The notes under the pieces: model-generated
Seen by the model: only the letters and a program-made list of their open reading frames with translations
Told to the model about the DNA's origin: nothing
The model's database searches: none
Translations under genes and position numbers: made by a program
Assembly: GCA_949752745.1 (NCBI GenBank)
Contig: OX457031.1
Coordinates: forward strand, 44,270,269-44,334,268
Direction: 5' to 3'
Length of the DNA stretch: 64,000 nt
Origin: Protula sp. h YS-2021
Lineage: Eukaryota > Annelida > Polychaeta > Sabellida > Serpulidae
Shown: positions 44,395 through 56,507 of the stretch, in pieces
How the letters are laid out: every line of letters begins with the position of its first letter
Numbering within the stretch: position 1 is the stretch's first letter

Positions 44395-45170
44395 CGGGGG
44401 AGGGGGGTCAGAAACAAATCTCGCATGACAAACAACATCATCAATGGAACCGTAACAATGGCTTCAATGCCTATTCACGGATGAGTCTCGATTTTACCTC
44501 TCTAAAAACGACTGAAAAAGGCCTGTTTGGAGAAGAGGCGACTTGCGTCATAGAGAAAAGTTTGAGAGCATTGGGGAGTTATTCGGAGGAGGTGGTGTCC
44601 TTGGGTGTGCTGGCATTAGTTATGCGGGGAAGGCGAAGATTATGATAATCCGCGATTACATTAACGCTGTACGATATCGCTAGGAAATTTTGGACAGTTA
44701 CATGTGACGGAGCCACGGATCATCTAAACTTTGTTTTAGTGGATGACAATGTTCATCCACATCGCGCCCGTTTAGTGGATTGCTATCTTGACGGCAATGC
44801 AATAACGCACACAGACTGGAAGGTGAAATCAACTGATATGAATCCAATTGAAAGTGTTGTGGTAAAATACAGTCCAATATCCACGACCTCGAGAGAATGG
44901 TTGCTGAAGACAACAATGACATTTTAATGAACACCTTACGTTGATGCATCGATTCGATGCACGCACGAATTGCCCATCTTACTGACACCAGAGGAGAGCA
45001 CAAAAATAGTGAGGTTTCTAGAGATATCGGTGGCGCTTCAACTAATAAAGAGTTTCGCAATGCTTTTCTGTAGCCGCTTCAGTAACAGCCTTTAAGAGTC
45101 CAAATTGCTAAAGAAAAATATTTCAGCATTCTCATTATTTTGTGAGATTTGTTTCTGACCCACTTCATGT
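44395..45170 (+). mobile_element. Tc1-like DNA transposon, N-terminal deletion derivative
   Basis: Transposase pieces in shifted frames: LFTDESRFYLSKND near 44475 (first catalytic Asp), GGVLGCAGISYAGKAKIMII near 44590, FVLVDDNVHPHRARLVD near 44730 (second Asp in DDN) and STDMNPIES near 44835 (the Glu region). Candidate terminal repeats: GGTCAGAAACAAATCTC at 44406 and its complement GAGATTTGTTTCTGACC near 45146-45162. The DNA-binding N-terminus is missing. DD34E spacing is consistent with Tc1. At least three frameshifts make it inactive. Confidence 0.75.
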
Positions 45171-46699
45171 TTGGAAAGATGAAACATCCCCGTGGTACAC
45201 TCTAATGTTGTAACCCTCACAATAATCGTGCCTTCTCTAAGAAATAATTGCTTCAGTCATACACATATTAGTAATAAATACACATAGTAATTGCATTTTA
45301 TTTTCAATTTTTAGTTATATAACGCACACATATTTATCCAAAGAAAAGAGGACTTTTGGCGGAGCTACAATCTTGAATTTATCATCAAAAGATCAAATAG
45401 AAATTGTATGATCTATTGGCAAATTTCAATTGCAATTTTGAATTGCATTTGAAAATTGCAAATAATAACATATCGTAGCAATTGCAATTTTTTTATCCTT
45501 GCCCAGATGGTAGGACATCTACACAGCCCCGCCATAAATACCCAGATATGCCTGAAAGCATTGCGACATTCATGGCAGATTTCCAAAATCGGCAGGTCCT
45601 GGATTATCTAGGTGGGATTTCCCACAATGTTCACATGTGAAGACAAATTGCAAAATTGCAATATGGACTTTCAAAAGGACTGAATATTGGCCATTAGTGT
45701 TATAAAATTATTGGCCGTGTAATATAGTGCAATTAAAATTTTATGATATTGATAATTAAGCAAACATTTAACTTTGAAGTATGTTGATTTGTTATTTGAA
45801 AATAACGCGGAAGTCCCACCGCCATATGTTGTTAGCCGCGAAAAGTCCTACCACCAATTGCTTTCCGCCAAAAGTCCTAGACCAAGATATACGCAAGCAA
45901 TCGGTCAATACTGCTCAATAATAAGTGGAATCTCACCTGTTATGTTTCAGACTGAAACTACTGAAATACACGCAAAAGGTAGAATCGACCGTTTCGATGC
46001 TGAATGAGGTGATCTCTCGCGTCTTAAGTATCCAGAAAACGCCACTGGCATATTTAATCAAATCTTCGATCACATATTTTTGAAAACCCGCTGAGCAAAA
46101 GCCATCAAACGGTTTGCAGTCTAAAATATGCCAGTTTGCTGCTGAGATGGTCGTGATTTCAGATCTGCATTATTTGAGAATTTCTTAAGACTATGTCTCA
46201 TGAGAACCTGGGTGACTTCACATTGGCAAGAATAAGATTTAAAACATTTTCCAATTCTGTTCATTACAGCAGGATTATTTTGAAAATTTGTTTTGCCGCA
46301 ATCGGATTTTAATCGGCTCTTTCAACTGGCTCGCGGGTTCTATGCAATTGAAGGTCATTCCATTTGCTTTTACTGTTGCTATATACCGTTTCTGAATGGA
46401 GAGAAGTATCCATAAGAAGAACATTCGGGGCATTTATGACCAGCCAAGATGAATCGAATATCAAAATGTTTACCAGATACATAATTTACCCTCACCCTAA
46501 AAACAGAAACTGGTTTCATAAACTTGTTGAATGACCGATATTTGCCCAATCTCTAACAGATCTATAGAAAAGATAAATTTCTAGAAACCCCTAACCTTAC
46601 CTAACCTTAAACTGCACCTTAAAGGGACTAAAATTACAAAATTTGAAGGGATCCACATCTAAACTGATTTGAGATGAAGAATTTCGAAACTCAGCTAAC
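45171..46699. other. Intergenic, AT-rich
   Basis: No gene. 45430-45500 repeats 'caattgcaattt' type phrases. 46590-46615 has 'ctaaccttacctaacctt', which is not telomeric. Confidence 0.4.
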
Positions 46700-46930
46700 A
46701 AAGATTTCACAATGGCGCCATTTCGCTAGTTTTTGGCGAATCGCCAGAGGGAAAATGTCAAGAGTGTCAGCTAGAGAATATTTCAATAAACTTCTTGGAA
46801 GGTATCCGATCAGAATTATGGCAGAAGCACTTTAAGTAAAAATTTACATGCATACATAGACGACCGATGCCATCCCCGACCGATGTGACAAGACAGCCCG
46901 ACGAAGTCGCCTGGTCTAAAAAATACAAAT
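46700..46930. repeat. Dispersed repeat, family R1 (copy 2)
   Basis: 'ggcgaatcgcc', 'cttggaaggtatccgatcag', 'gaagcactttaagtaaaa' and 'tttacatgcatacatagacg', ending in a CAGCCCGACG..GGTCTAAAA hairpin-like block; the same order as the copies at 2.4 and 52.3 kb. Confidence 0.55.
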
Positions 46931-47395
46931 GACTTTCAATGATGCTTGTGTGCTCTTGATGACCTGTTCCTGTGTTCTGAATGCCATGAACTACGTAAAA
47001 TGTTACACGGGTGTTCAACTTGACCCTATCAGTCTGGCTTTAGGATCCAACACCTGACTGGATTTTATCAAGAGTCTTTTTTTCGTTCTTATCATAACTT
47101 TTGCTACATTTCGTTGTAGCATATTCATATGAGTGACCACTTTTGCGAGACTCTTTTGGGATCAACTGTTCATTCTCGAATCCGCCCAGTTTTCGTAGCC
47201 ACAAGAATTCGATTTCCTACTGTCTTTATTATAAGGGTAGATCAGTTTACTGGGGACCAGATTCCGGTTGGCGACTGCTATCTAGATGGATTATTATTCT
47301 TGCCAATCAACAAAAAAAGGAATAGTCAGATAGGTAGTAATGCTTGTCACTCTCACCTAAAATTTTAAGACAGTAAGATTACTTTCCTAGAAGTA

Positions 47396-48601
47396 TACTG
47401 AAGGACAAAAGAAAGTTCGCACATAATAAAACATTGTATTGTTACTCACCTAATTGCTCGATTGGCTTCAAATTTTGTACCAAAGATACCTCTCAGAGTG
47501 TGATACAATATAATCGAAAAATGAAAGTTCTAAAGAAATTTTAATGAAAGGTCACAAAGCGTCAAAGTCAGTGTAAATGCCGTTTTGAGTTTTCTTCGAT
47601 TTCCATGTTTATAACAACCACTGATACCGCATGCGGTATCCATTGGAATGCAGTACGGCCTAGATGAAACTATGCATTGAAGTTATCAACCTGTTAATTT
47701 TGTAATGAGGATATTTGTGCCACTCCTCAATCAATGCTTGCCTCATTTCCGCGAGATTTTGAGGCGGTGGGTTACGGGCTCGAACTTGGCAATCCAGATG
47801 ATCGTATAGATATTCTATGGGATTCATATCCGGACTAAACGCCGCCAACTGTTATGTCTCCATGCTCCATGGTTGCAGTTGTTGGCCCAGCGCACTCCAT
47901 TTCACCGTCTCTTGCGGTTTAGCACCACTCCGATGTGGACCCGACGAGCGCGGATCCCATGTACGTGTAGGCGCCATATAGCGGTTTTCGAGCTCTTACC
48001 ATTATTCGTCCGTCCAGAGATCTCCGTTGTTGTTATTGTGACTGATCTGAAGCGATCCCGGAGGTGGATCATGCGGATCCGGCGATCCTGGTTAGGTGTG
48101 GTCACACGCGGTCTGCCACTACATGGTCGGTCTTTGATTGATCCAGTATCCCGATACCGGCTTCGGAGTTTTTCTGCTGCTCTTTTACTGCACCCGAAAC
48201 GTCTGGCAACACTGAGAAGAAGGAGAAGCTTCAAGCATGCCAATAGCCTGGTCGCCACAGTTTTTGCGGTAGTCGCGGCATCTCAGTTCTCCGTTGTTTT
48301 CATCGATTTACTGCGTTTACATATGCAGTTGTTTTGGATGACTACGTGTGTAATTTTATAATTTTTCAATATTGAACCGGTACTGACTTATGTGGATTAA
48401 TATGATGCCATGCTTGATATGGTGCCATGCTTGAGTGCCTACAAACCCGTAATAAATAACAACACCCGCATGAGAAAATAACGATGGTTACAACTTTTGA
48501 TTATAATCTGATGCTAAAAATTTAGAAAAAAAATATCCATAGGTTTTGGAGATATTTGGGTTTTTATGTGCGAACTTTCTTTTCTTTTGTCCTTCAACAT
48601 A
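47396..48601 (-). mobile_element. Tc1-like transposon with internal deletion
   Basis: Terminal inverted repeats: left 'gaaggacaaaagaaagttcg' then 'cacataa' from 47400; right is its complement ending 48595 with a 4-5 bp insertion. Both ends adjoin TA. Minus-strand transposase: HTH region VARRFGCSKRAAEKLRSRYR near 48190, GRPRVTTPNQDRRIRMI near 48100, IRARRVHIGVVLNRKRR near 47910. It then jumps directly to the C-terminal SPDMNPIEYLYDHLD near 47830, so the first two catalytic Asp regions are deleted. A frameshift precedes the HTH. A non-autonomous derivative. Confidence 0.85.
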
Positions 48602-48604
48602 GTT

Positions 48605-48990
48605 AAGGTTTTACAAAAAGAAATTTGATTTCTAGCCAATATTTTGCAATTTTTAGCGAATCGCAAAAAAAAACAGCCAGATGGACACTTATGCACCCTA
48701 CCTTCCACCAAAGTTTTAGAAATTTTCACTAAAACCCCAGAAGGAGATTTATTTCAAAGAAATTTGGTCTTTGGCCAATATTTCAGCCTATTTTTTGGCG
48801 AATCCCCCCCCCAAAAAAAATAGCCAGGTAGGTACTTATGTCCGCTACCATCAACCATAATTGCGAGACATTCAGGCTAAAAACCAAGGAGGAACTAGAT
48901 TTTCACCTTAAAAGCGTACATACGCACATACTTTCAACGACTGCTGTAGCCCCTGCTTCTTTAAATAAGGTCGGGGGGATAAGAAACAAG
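48605..48990. repeat. Dispersed repeat, family R1 (copy 3)
   Basis: 'agccaatattttgcaatttt', 'gcgaatcgcaaaa', a second tandem start at 48765 ('ggccaatatttcagcc'), then 'cttaaaagcgtacatacgca' and 'ctttcaacgactgctgtagc'. The last two phrases recur at 61340-61390. Confidence 0.55.
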
Positions 48991-49629
48991 ATTATTTATT
49001 CCTCGTCTAACAGGCAAATTTTTTGTCATCTTTTTATTATTTTGTCTCTCGAAAAATTCTAACACTTTTAAAATGTTTTCTCTCTTTCCTATCTCCTTTG
49101 TAATCAAATTTGGCAAGGCCGACTAATTTATTTTACTTTCTCACATCCATCTGGGTCAGCTTTTTTATCTGAAATTTTATTGATGCGGCCCGCGGATGTT
49201 TGAATCCAGGAAGAGTAATAGTCTTGTTTTTCAACCCACTGTTTAAAAATCTGACCCTGCCGGCAGCAGATTTTTTTCAATTTTAAAAAATTTCAATGAA
49301 CCGACGCTGGACAAAATGCTCGCAAAATATAGTTTAAAACATTTATGTTATCAGTTTATTTGAGGAGCGCAACATTTTGTATGAGTTTCCAGCTTTTCTG
49401 CCTCATAGGTAAACCTTTTTTAATTCAAAAATTCATACACCTGGCCAGTCGCTTAATTTGTTTTAACTCTATTTTAGACCTGGTGAAACATCTTGCCAAC
49501 CCCCCCCCCCCCCCGATGAAAGGTTGCCTAGTCTATCTCCCCTTCCCCTCCCCCACCTCGTATTTTTGCCCCTATTCACCCTCCCCCACCCAGGCTAGCT
49601 CCTCCCCTGTTCTATTTTTTTCGCGATTC
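48991..49629. other. Non-coding; poly-C and pyrimidine-rich tract
   Basis: No gene. A poly-C run at 49501-49514 and a CT-rich stretch to 49600. Confidence 0.4.
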
Positions 49630-50045
49630 TTTTTAGTCCCCCGCCCCCGCGTAACGGGACTATTGAATTCAAGTCCGTCCGTCTGTCCGTCAAAATTTGG
49701 CACAGGGTGTCATTTCCGCGCGACAGATCGCAAGAACTAATGGAAGGATTTTATTTAAACCTTGCACATGTATAGAATAAGGGTTGTAGTTGCGCACCTG
49801 GTATAGATTTTGCTGTAGGCCGAAAATTTTGGCCTAGACTTCGTCAAAAATCCGAAATGTCAGACCTTGAAATGGCTGGATAGGGTGTCGTTTCCACGAC
49901 AGATCTCAAGAACTGTTGGAGGGATTTCATTAAAACCTTGCAAATCAATAGAATAAGGGTTGTAGTTGTGCACCTGGAATTAGGTTTCACCTTCGGCCGA
50001 AAAAATGGGGCTACAGACTTCGTCAAAAATTCGAAAATGTCAGAC
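49630..50045. repeat. Dispersed repeat with internal 190-bp direct duplication
   Basis: Begins 'gcgtaacgggactattgaat' then 'gtccgtccgtctgtccgtc'. Two diverged tandem copies follow (about 49690-49870 and 49880-50055), each with 'gggtgtc.tttcc', 'agaataagggttgtagttg', 'cttcgtcaaaaat' and 'gtcagaccttgaa'. Non-coding invertebrate-type interspersed element. Confidence 0.7.
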
Positions 50046-52249
50046 CTTGAATTGGTGGGATCAAGAAATAGCAGAAAAGAGCGGCAAGCCTGGGCAAACT
50101 TTTCTAACTTAAATCAAAGAGCTGCTGATATCCAGTTCTCATGTTTTCAAAGCTTTCATCAGAACCGCATCAACGTGGTGCACTATTTGCAGCGGAAGCC
50201 TAATGATGAATTATGCGACAGGATGTGGAACCTGTTGATAATGTTCTGAAGGCTTGTATATATATTGCATTGTATAAATCTTAGTTATTATTAAAGTCCC
50301 TTAAATTCCTTATTTGTATTGTTTTCGAAACTTTTGTCCAGTCCACTACTATATAACGGTATGTTAGGAACCTTGAGACCTGAAACAATTAATTTCCTGT
50401 GATTGCAAGCGGCCAGAGGACTTAGACATCGAAATGTCTTGAAATCTTGTGATTGCACGCTGGTAGGGGACTTAGTCAGTTTTACTGACATACTTGGTTT
50501 TTTCTGTCCCCTATTCAAACCCACACCAGGCAATCTAGCTTCCCCCTATTTTTCATCACTTATTTTTCTTTCCGCTGCTGAATCAAAGGCACAATTCAAT
50601 CCGTTTTTATCCTCCTTGTAATATCCGACTCTGATAACCAAAATTAGTAACGTTACTCTGAGTGTTTAACCCCAGTCGTATTTACCAGTAGTAACCACAT
50701 CACCGCTGTATTGAAATGAAACAAATCCACATCTCTTTTGTTTTAATTTTTATTTATGTATTGTAACAGACGATTAAAATAGCTTGACAAGAAATCACGG
50801 GTTCTTTTAAGTCGCGGCATAAGATTTAGTCCTCACTGTAAATATTAATTGGAAGTTTTTTCACCACCTGGTATCAGTTTCTAAATGGAAGATAAAGTTG
50901 AACATACAAGAAAGTGCTACTTGGATAATGTTCTTTATGATAATCTTAGCGATCAAGAGTAATCCACATGGGCTCTCTAAAAACGATAAAAAGGATATTA
51001 AGAGAAAAACAAAGAATTTTCTGATCAAGGATACCTTTTTTATATTTTGGTTTGAATTATGTTGAATTTACTTAATAAAGTAGTTTAAAATAGTTTTATT
51101 CAGTTTAGTTGACTCCATTTATTTACATGAACAAATATTATCAAAATAAATTTACACGCAAAAAAGTTCGTTGGGGGGGGGGGGTAAATTTACTGAAGGG
51201 GATAGCCTAGCATAGCTTTGCTCCTCTCCCCCCGGGTGGGGGGGAGGCTGTACAGAGGGTAAGATAGCCTGTTACACCAGCCGGATCACTTTTTTTTATT
51301 TACGATTTTAATGACCCAGCCAGGGTACGAAAAACAAGGTTTTCCCCCTTGTCTACCTATAACAATTCCCACTGATACAAAACTGAAACATAAATGGAAT
51401 GATTGAAACGAGAATGATCAGATTACTCTTAATATTAGGTTAGGGGTTAGCGTTTATACAAGTTACCAAATAATTAACACTGGTTAACAGACCAATAGTT
51501 CATAACAAAGATAAACATGTTATTTCATCTTCGCTAAGACAAACGGGTTAAAACGGTTTAAATATATAAGAGACAATCAAATGCTCGAAGTCTGAAGTCT
51601 GAAGCGCAAGTTTATAAAATGGCGTTCTGGCATTCTGATGTACTGATACGTCTGCTGATGTCTGGCATTTATGGTCCGGTGACAATAAATACCGGTAGGG
51701 ACCAGTTTATTATTTTCCATATGAAGGAAAACAATTCCACATGTACCGAGCCAAGAGCGTGTCGTTTGTAAGTTATTCACAAACATTTAAAACATCAACA
51801 TTTTAAATACGTCACCAGCTCTTAGAAGAAATTCTCCTCTAGAAATGTTATGTTACTTGGCTATAACAAATTACACTGTAGCAGTGTTGCCACGGAGTCG
51901 TCAAGGAAAAAAAGGATAAAAAAAAGGATAAAAAAGGATAAATTTGAGAAAAAAAGTATGAAAAAAAGGATAATTCATATTTTGCTGAAGATCGAGAAAT
52001 CATTAATGTTCATCATATTGTATCATTTTTTTGCGCTGGGTTCTCAGGAAAGTGAGTCAAAAAGGGAAAGTGTGACTGAATTAGGTCCAGAAAAACTCGG
52101 TGGGTTCCGAAAAAATGAGTCATTTCGTAAAAAAATACCCAAAACGTGGACAAAAACCCCGCCAACGCGAACCCTGTAATTTATAATGCTCGTTTTCACA
52201 GCGATTAAGAAATGTTTGCATACCTGATTGTACTTTACAAATTTATAAA
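50046..52249. other. Intergenic
   Basis: No gene. G runs at 51172-51184 and 51236-51246. 51905-51975 is rich in 'aaaaaaggataa' phrases that recur at 54715-54850, marking a low-complexity family. Confidence 0.4.
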
Positions 52250-52690
52250 GGAATCCGGTCAAATTGTGCCAAAAGAAGAGTTTTGAAAATTGGTACTAAA
52301 TATTTTAAATGCCCCCATTTAGCCAATTTTTAGTGGATCGCGAAAAACAAAGTAATTTTTAAGACAGGCCTACCTAGAGAATAAATGTTCAAAATTGGAA
52401 AGTAATCCGATCAAAATTGTGGGAGAAGAAGCATTTTGAAAATTGGCAACCGAAAAATTTTAAATTCCCCCCATCTAGCCAATTTTTGGCGGATCGCCAA
52501 AAAAAAGTTTTTAAAGAGAGGCCTACCTTGAGAACATTCGTTTAAAATTTGAGAGGAATCCGATCAAAACTGAAGGAGAAGAAGCATTTTAATTTAAGTA
52601 AAAGTTTACACACGTACATACAGACGACGGATACCCTCTATTGATGTGATAAGACCAGCCCCACATGGTCGGCTGGTCTAAAAACAAAAC
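52250..52690. repeat. Dispersed repeat, family R1 (copy 4, internally duplicated)
   Basis: Two tandem versions of the block 'agccaatttttagtggatcg' / 'agccaatttttggcggatcg', each followed by 'aggcctacct', 'ggaa..aatccgatcaaaa' and 'gaagaagcatttt'. It then has 'cacacgtacatacagacgac' and a terminal hairpin 'gaccagcc..ggctggtc' at about 52651-52678. Confidence 0.65.
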
Positions 52691-52904
52691 AAGTTTGTCC
52701 AAGGACAAAGTCCCAGCTTACGAAACGAAATAAGACCAATTCCAGCGTGCATAAGCAAGGGAATTTCCCTGAAAATTTGGGCTTCAAAAGATGAGATGGC
52801 AAAAGGCTAGCTCAGTAATTAATTTAGCACCGGACCAGAACATAGACCGATAAATGCATACAAAGATTTGTCTATGGTAGACTGGATAGTCTGCCAAAGA
52901 TACC

Positions 52905-53770
52905 TTCGAACAACGCTCGCATTTCGGATCAGTGCGCATATTTATGTAGCTTGCCTCAATGCGAAGTTCTTATTCAGACAAGTGCGCATGTTTATTCAAT
53001 TTGCTTTGATGCTCGGCTCTCAGTATGGAACAGTGCACATGTTTATTTTACTTGCGTTGATGCGCGGTTCGCAATTCCGACCAGCACGCATGTTTATTTA
53101 CCTTTTGCCGATGTGTGGTTCTTATTTCGGATCAGTGCGCATCTTTATTCACCTTGTGTTGATGTGCCGTTCTTATTTCGGACCAGTGCGCATGTTTATT
53201 TAACTTCCGTCGATGCGCGGTTCTTATTTCAGCCAATGCGCATGTTCATTTTACTTGCGTTGTTGAGCGGTACTTATTTTGGACAAGTGCACAGGTTTCC
53301 TTAGGTTGCCTTGATACACGGTTCGCATTTCGGACCAGTTTGCATGTTTATTTAACTTGCGTTGATGAGCAGTTCGAATTTCGGACCATTGCGAATGTTT
53401 ATTTAACTTGCGTTGATACGCGGTTCGCATTTCGGACCAGTGTACTTGTTTCTTTAGGTTGCGTTGATCCGCGGTTCGCATTTGGGACCACTGCGCATGT
53501 TTATTTAACTTGTGTTGATGCGCGGTGCTTATTTTGGACCAAGTGCACATGCGTTGATGTGCGGTTCGCATTTCGGACCACTGCGCATGTCGATTCAACT
53601 TGCTTCGATGCGTGGTTCTTTTTTCGGACCAGTGCGCATGTTTATTTAACTTGCGTTGATGCGCGGTGCTTATTTTGGACCAGTTCGCATGTTTATTTAT
53701 CTTCCGTCGATGCGCGGTTGTTAAATCTGACTACTGCGCAAGTTCATTTACCTTGTGTTTACGCGCTGTA
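52905..53770. repeat. 51-bp minisatellite, about 16 copies
   Basis: Diverged 51-bp unit built from 'gcgcatgtttatttaacttg', 'cgttgatgcgcggttcgcat' and 'ttcggaccagt'. Because 51 is a multiple of three, frames stay open on both strands; the minus strand gives a 17-residue repeat around KHAQWSEMRTA and the plus strand around SAHVYLTCVDARF. No start context, splice sites or flanking exons, so I treat it as a satellite. Confidence 0.9.
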
Positions 53771-53774
53771 GGAG

Positions 53775-54180
53775 TCAAATTGAGTCAAATAGCACAAACC
53801 GTATGCTCGATCCACCTAAGGATGCCTCATACAAAAAATAAATGAAATCGGATAGAAACTGTTGAAGGAAATGCATTTTGAAGTTTTTCTTCAAAAATTC
53901 CCTAAAAATACAAAAATTGTCCAATCGACTAAAAAAAAAACAAGCCGTACGCACGACCCTTTAGGGGTGCCTCATACCCAAAATACATGACATCGGGTCA
54001 AAAATGTAGGAGGAGATACATTTTAAACTTTTTTCTTCAAAAATTCCCCAAAAATCATCGGATCGACTAGAAAAGCACAAGCCGTTTGCACGACCCTCTA
54101 GGGGTGCCTCACACCAAAAATAAATGACATCGGATCAAAATTGTAGGAGGAGATGTATTTTGAAACAAAGTTTACTAAAT
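53775..54180. repeat. About 125-bp direct repeat, three copies
   Basis: Each copy has 'cacaa.ccgt', 'ggtgcctca', 'aaatgacatcgg', 'gtaggaggaga' and 'cttcaaaaattccc', at about 53795, 53940 and 54075. Non-coding. Confidence 0.75.
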
Positions 54181-54248
54181 AAACAACTAACTTACTAACT
54201 AACGGACGCCACCCGCAAACCCATAGGAATACCCCAGCTTACGTGTAA

Positions 54249-54372
54249 CATTCTGTAAGTTTGAGTTGCATGTCCCTAGGGACCATAGATAAAGTACGTA
54301 AGCTGGGCTAAAAAGGTGCGTACGTACTTTATCGATGGTCCCTAAGGACATGCAACTCAAACTTACAGAATG
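54249..54372. repeat. Near-perfect 52-bp inverted repeat (hairpin)
   Basis: Left arm from 54249 'cattctgtaagtttgagttg' continuing through 'catgtccctagggacca'; right arm ends at 54372 with the complement 'caactcaaacttacagaatg'. The arms are separated by a loop of roughly 20 bp ('agctgggctaaaaaggtgcg'). The transcript would fold into a strong stem. Confidence 0.85.
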
Positions 54373-54939
54373 AAGTTATTGAAAATCATTCAAGAAATAA
54401 AAACTACTCAACATGATTTAGAATATTGGATATTTTACAGTGTGATAAGACATTGAATATGTTTACAGAATATATGTTTCAATTCCATGAAAAAATACCC
54501 TTTCTCTACAGATGTATTGATTTTAACAATAGACACTGCAAAAAAGTTGGAAATTACATACACATACAGTGTAAGCGCGGTTAATATTATGGCCTAATCA
54601 TGGGTTATGACTAGGGTGAGAAAAAATTATAGCAGAAAAAAAAACATATATAACTAATTAGGAAAAAATGATATTGTGAACGAAAAAAGAAAATGAAAAA
54701 AAAAAGTATCAAAATAAAAAAAAGGATGAAAAGCGAAAAAAAAGTATAAAAAAAGGATGAAAATTAAAAAAAAGTATAAAAAAAAGTATTTAAGGATAAA
54801 AAAAGGATAAAATCGGACTTTTCCAAAAAAAAGGATAATCCTTTTAAAAAAGGATGATGTGGCAACACTGCTGTAGCCAACGTAATTAATCTTTGATATC
54901 TACATGATTTATGCTACATCTCATATAACAGAGTTCCCG
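54373..54939. other. Non-coding, with A-rich 'aaaaaaggat' low complexity
   Basis: 54715-54855 repeats 'aaaaaaaggataa' and 'aaaaaaagtataa' phrases, like those at 51905. No gene. Confidence 0.45.
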
Positions 54940-55770
54940 CGCTTTTCGCGCCAAAAATTCCAGGACTTTTTTAGGCAAATTTCCACGATTTTTCACCTTT
55001 TATATAATACGATAAAACCTTCAAAATGAAATCCATACTGCTTTTTGATCGGTGAAAATTTTTCACTCTGACATTTTTTACAATCTCAACAAAATACGCA
55101 TGCACACATGCAACATCTGTTCTATCCATGTCTGAAATTAAAAAAAAATCCGAGTTTTAGAGACAAAATTATCAAAACGCTAAGTTTTACCAAACTTAAA
55201 AACACTGTCATTTTTACAATGTTTCACGAATCCGAACAAAAATACAAGAATGCACATTATCAACAAATTTAACACATCTCAACAAATAGTCCTGGCGATC
55301 CAGCCTGTATACATCCGTGATGACAAGCCCAGTTCCAATCATAACAAAAGTCCTGCCATTTTGACAATATCATGAAATCCTTCATGAATCTCCACAAAAT
55401 TACGACGCTGCACATCTTCAATGTCTATTTTATCCGTGTGTGACACGAATTTCCATTACTTGTATAAACGCTAAGTTTTCCAAGTTTCAAAACACCCATT
55501 TTAACAATTTTTTTATGAATCCGAACAAAAATAAGACGCTGCACACCTTCAATATGTACTTTATCGTGTGTGAAATTTCAACACAATCCTATTAACATTG
55601 TTGGAGATCCAGCCTGGACACTACACCGAAAATGCGCCAAGTTTTTACCAAATGCTAAAATGCTCTCATTTTGACAATTTTTCAGGAATCCAAATAAGTT
55701 CTGCACAACCTCGATATATGTTCTATCCATGCGTAAAATCCTACCTATAGTTTCGGAGACGGGGGATAAT
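54940..55770. repeat. Degenerate direct repeats, roughly four copies
   Basis: Repeated phrases 'cattttgacaattttt', 'cacgaatccgaacaaaaata', 'tgcacatcttcaatgt' and 'gatccagcctg' at irregular 150-220 bp spacing. The same family recurs near 62870-62960 and 63850-63950. Confidence 0.55.
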
Positions 55771-56433
55771 TATCCCTATTTTTATTTTCGAATAAAATAT
55801 AATCACATTCTATGATATCATTATCATTATAGTAATTTTAATTAATTACATTTTCAATTTCCAGGACTTTCCAGGACTCTTTTCACAAAATTCCGGGACT
55901 TTCCAGGACCCCGGGAACTGTGTAATATGTTCTAACGTACCTTATAAATAGGATGCAACCACAATCTTTAACTGACAATTAAACAACTATTTCTCGAAGT
56001 GCCACTAATTTAATCTAAACATGTAACATTTTATCCTCAAACAAACATCGTGAAACAAATACTTCTCGCACGCCGCATATTTATTACATAGTGATCCTTA
56101 CATACAGCTTCTCGAAACAACAGAGAACAACGATTTCTAAATGCACTTATGAAAAAAATGCTTTCAATATCGGATTTTTCAGATGGCCTTGGAGGACAGA
56201 AGAGCATGCATTTTATTTCACGTCCGGGTGCGGAAAAATACAAAAACATTTAAGTAAAAAAAAAATTCAACCATTCCGCACACCATTTTTAGTGTATATC
56301 CTCGTGTACCCTTCATGCGCGCGCAATAATTTGTGATCATTATGCTGAATGCATTTCCATCCCACGCAATCTCCCCTGAAAAGCACGGCGCTTTCAAATG
56401 AGAATACGTACCAAATTTAACTGACAAGTACGT

Positions 56434-56438
<5 letters not shown>
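55771..56438. other. Intergenic
   Basis: Nothing recognisable as a gene or repeat. Confidence 0.35.

Positions 56439-56505
<67 letters not shown>
56439..56505. repeat. (TA)n microsatellite
   Basis: About 33 uninterrupted AT dinucleotides. Confidence 0.98.

Positions 56506-56507
<2 letters not shown>

Noticed and set aside
44698..45060. 120-codon minus-strand frame
   Set aside because: Shadow of the Tc1 transposase read on the plus strand.
46585..46615. Interstitial telomere-like sequence
   Set aside because: The CTAACC phrases are irregular and too few for a TTAGGG array.
47873..48361. 162-codon plus-strand frame
   Set aside because: Shadow of the minus-strand Tc1 transposase.
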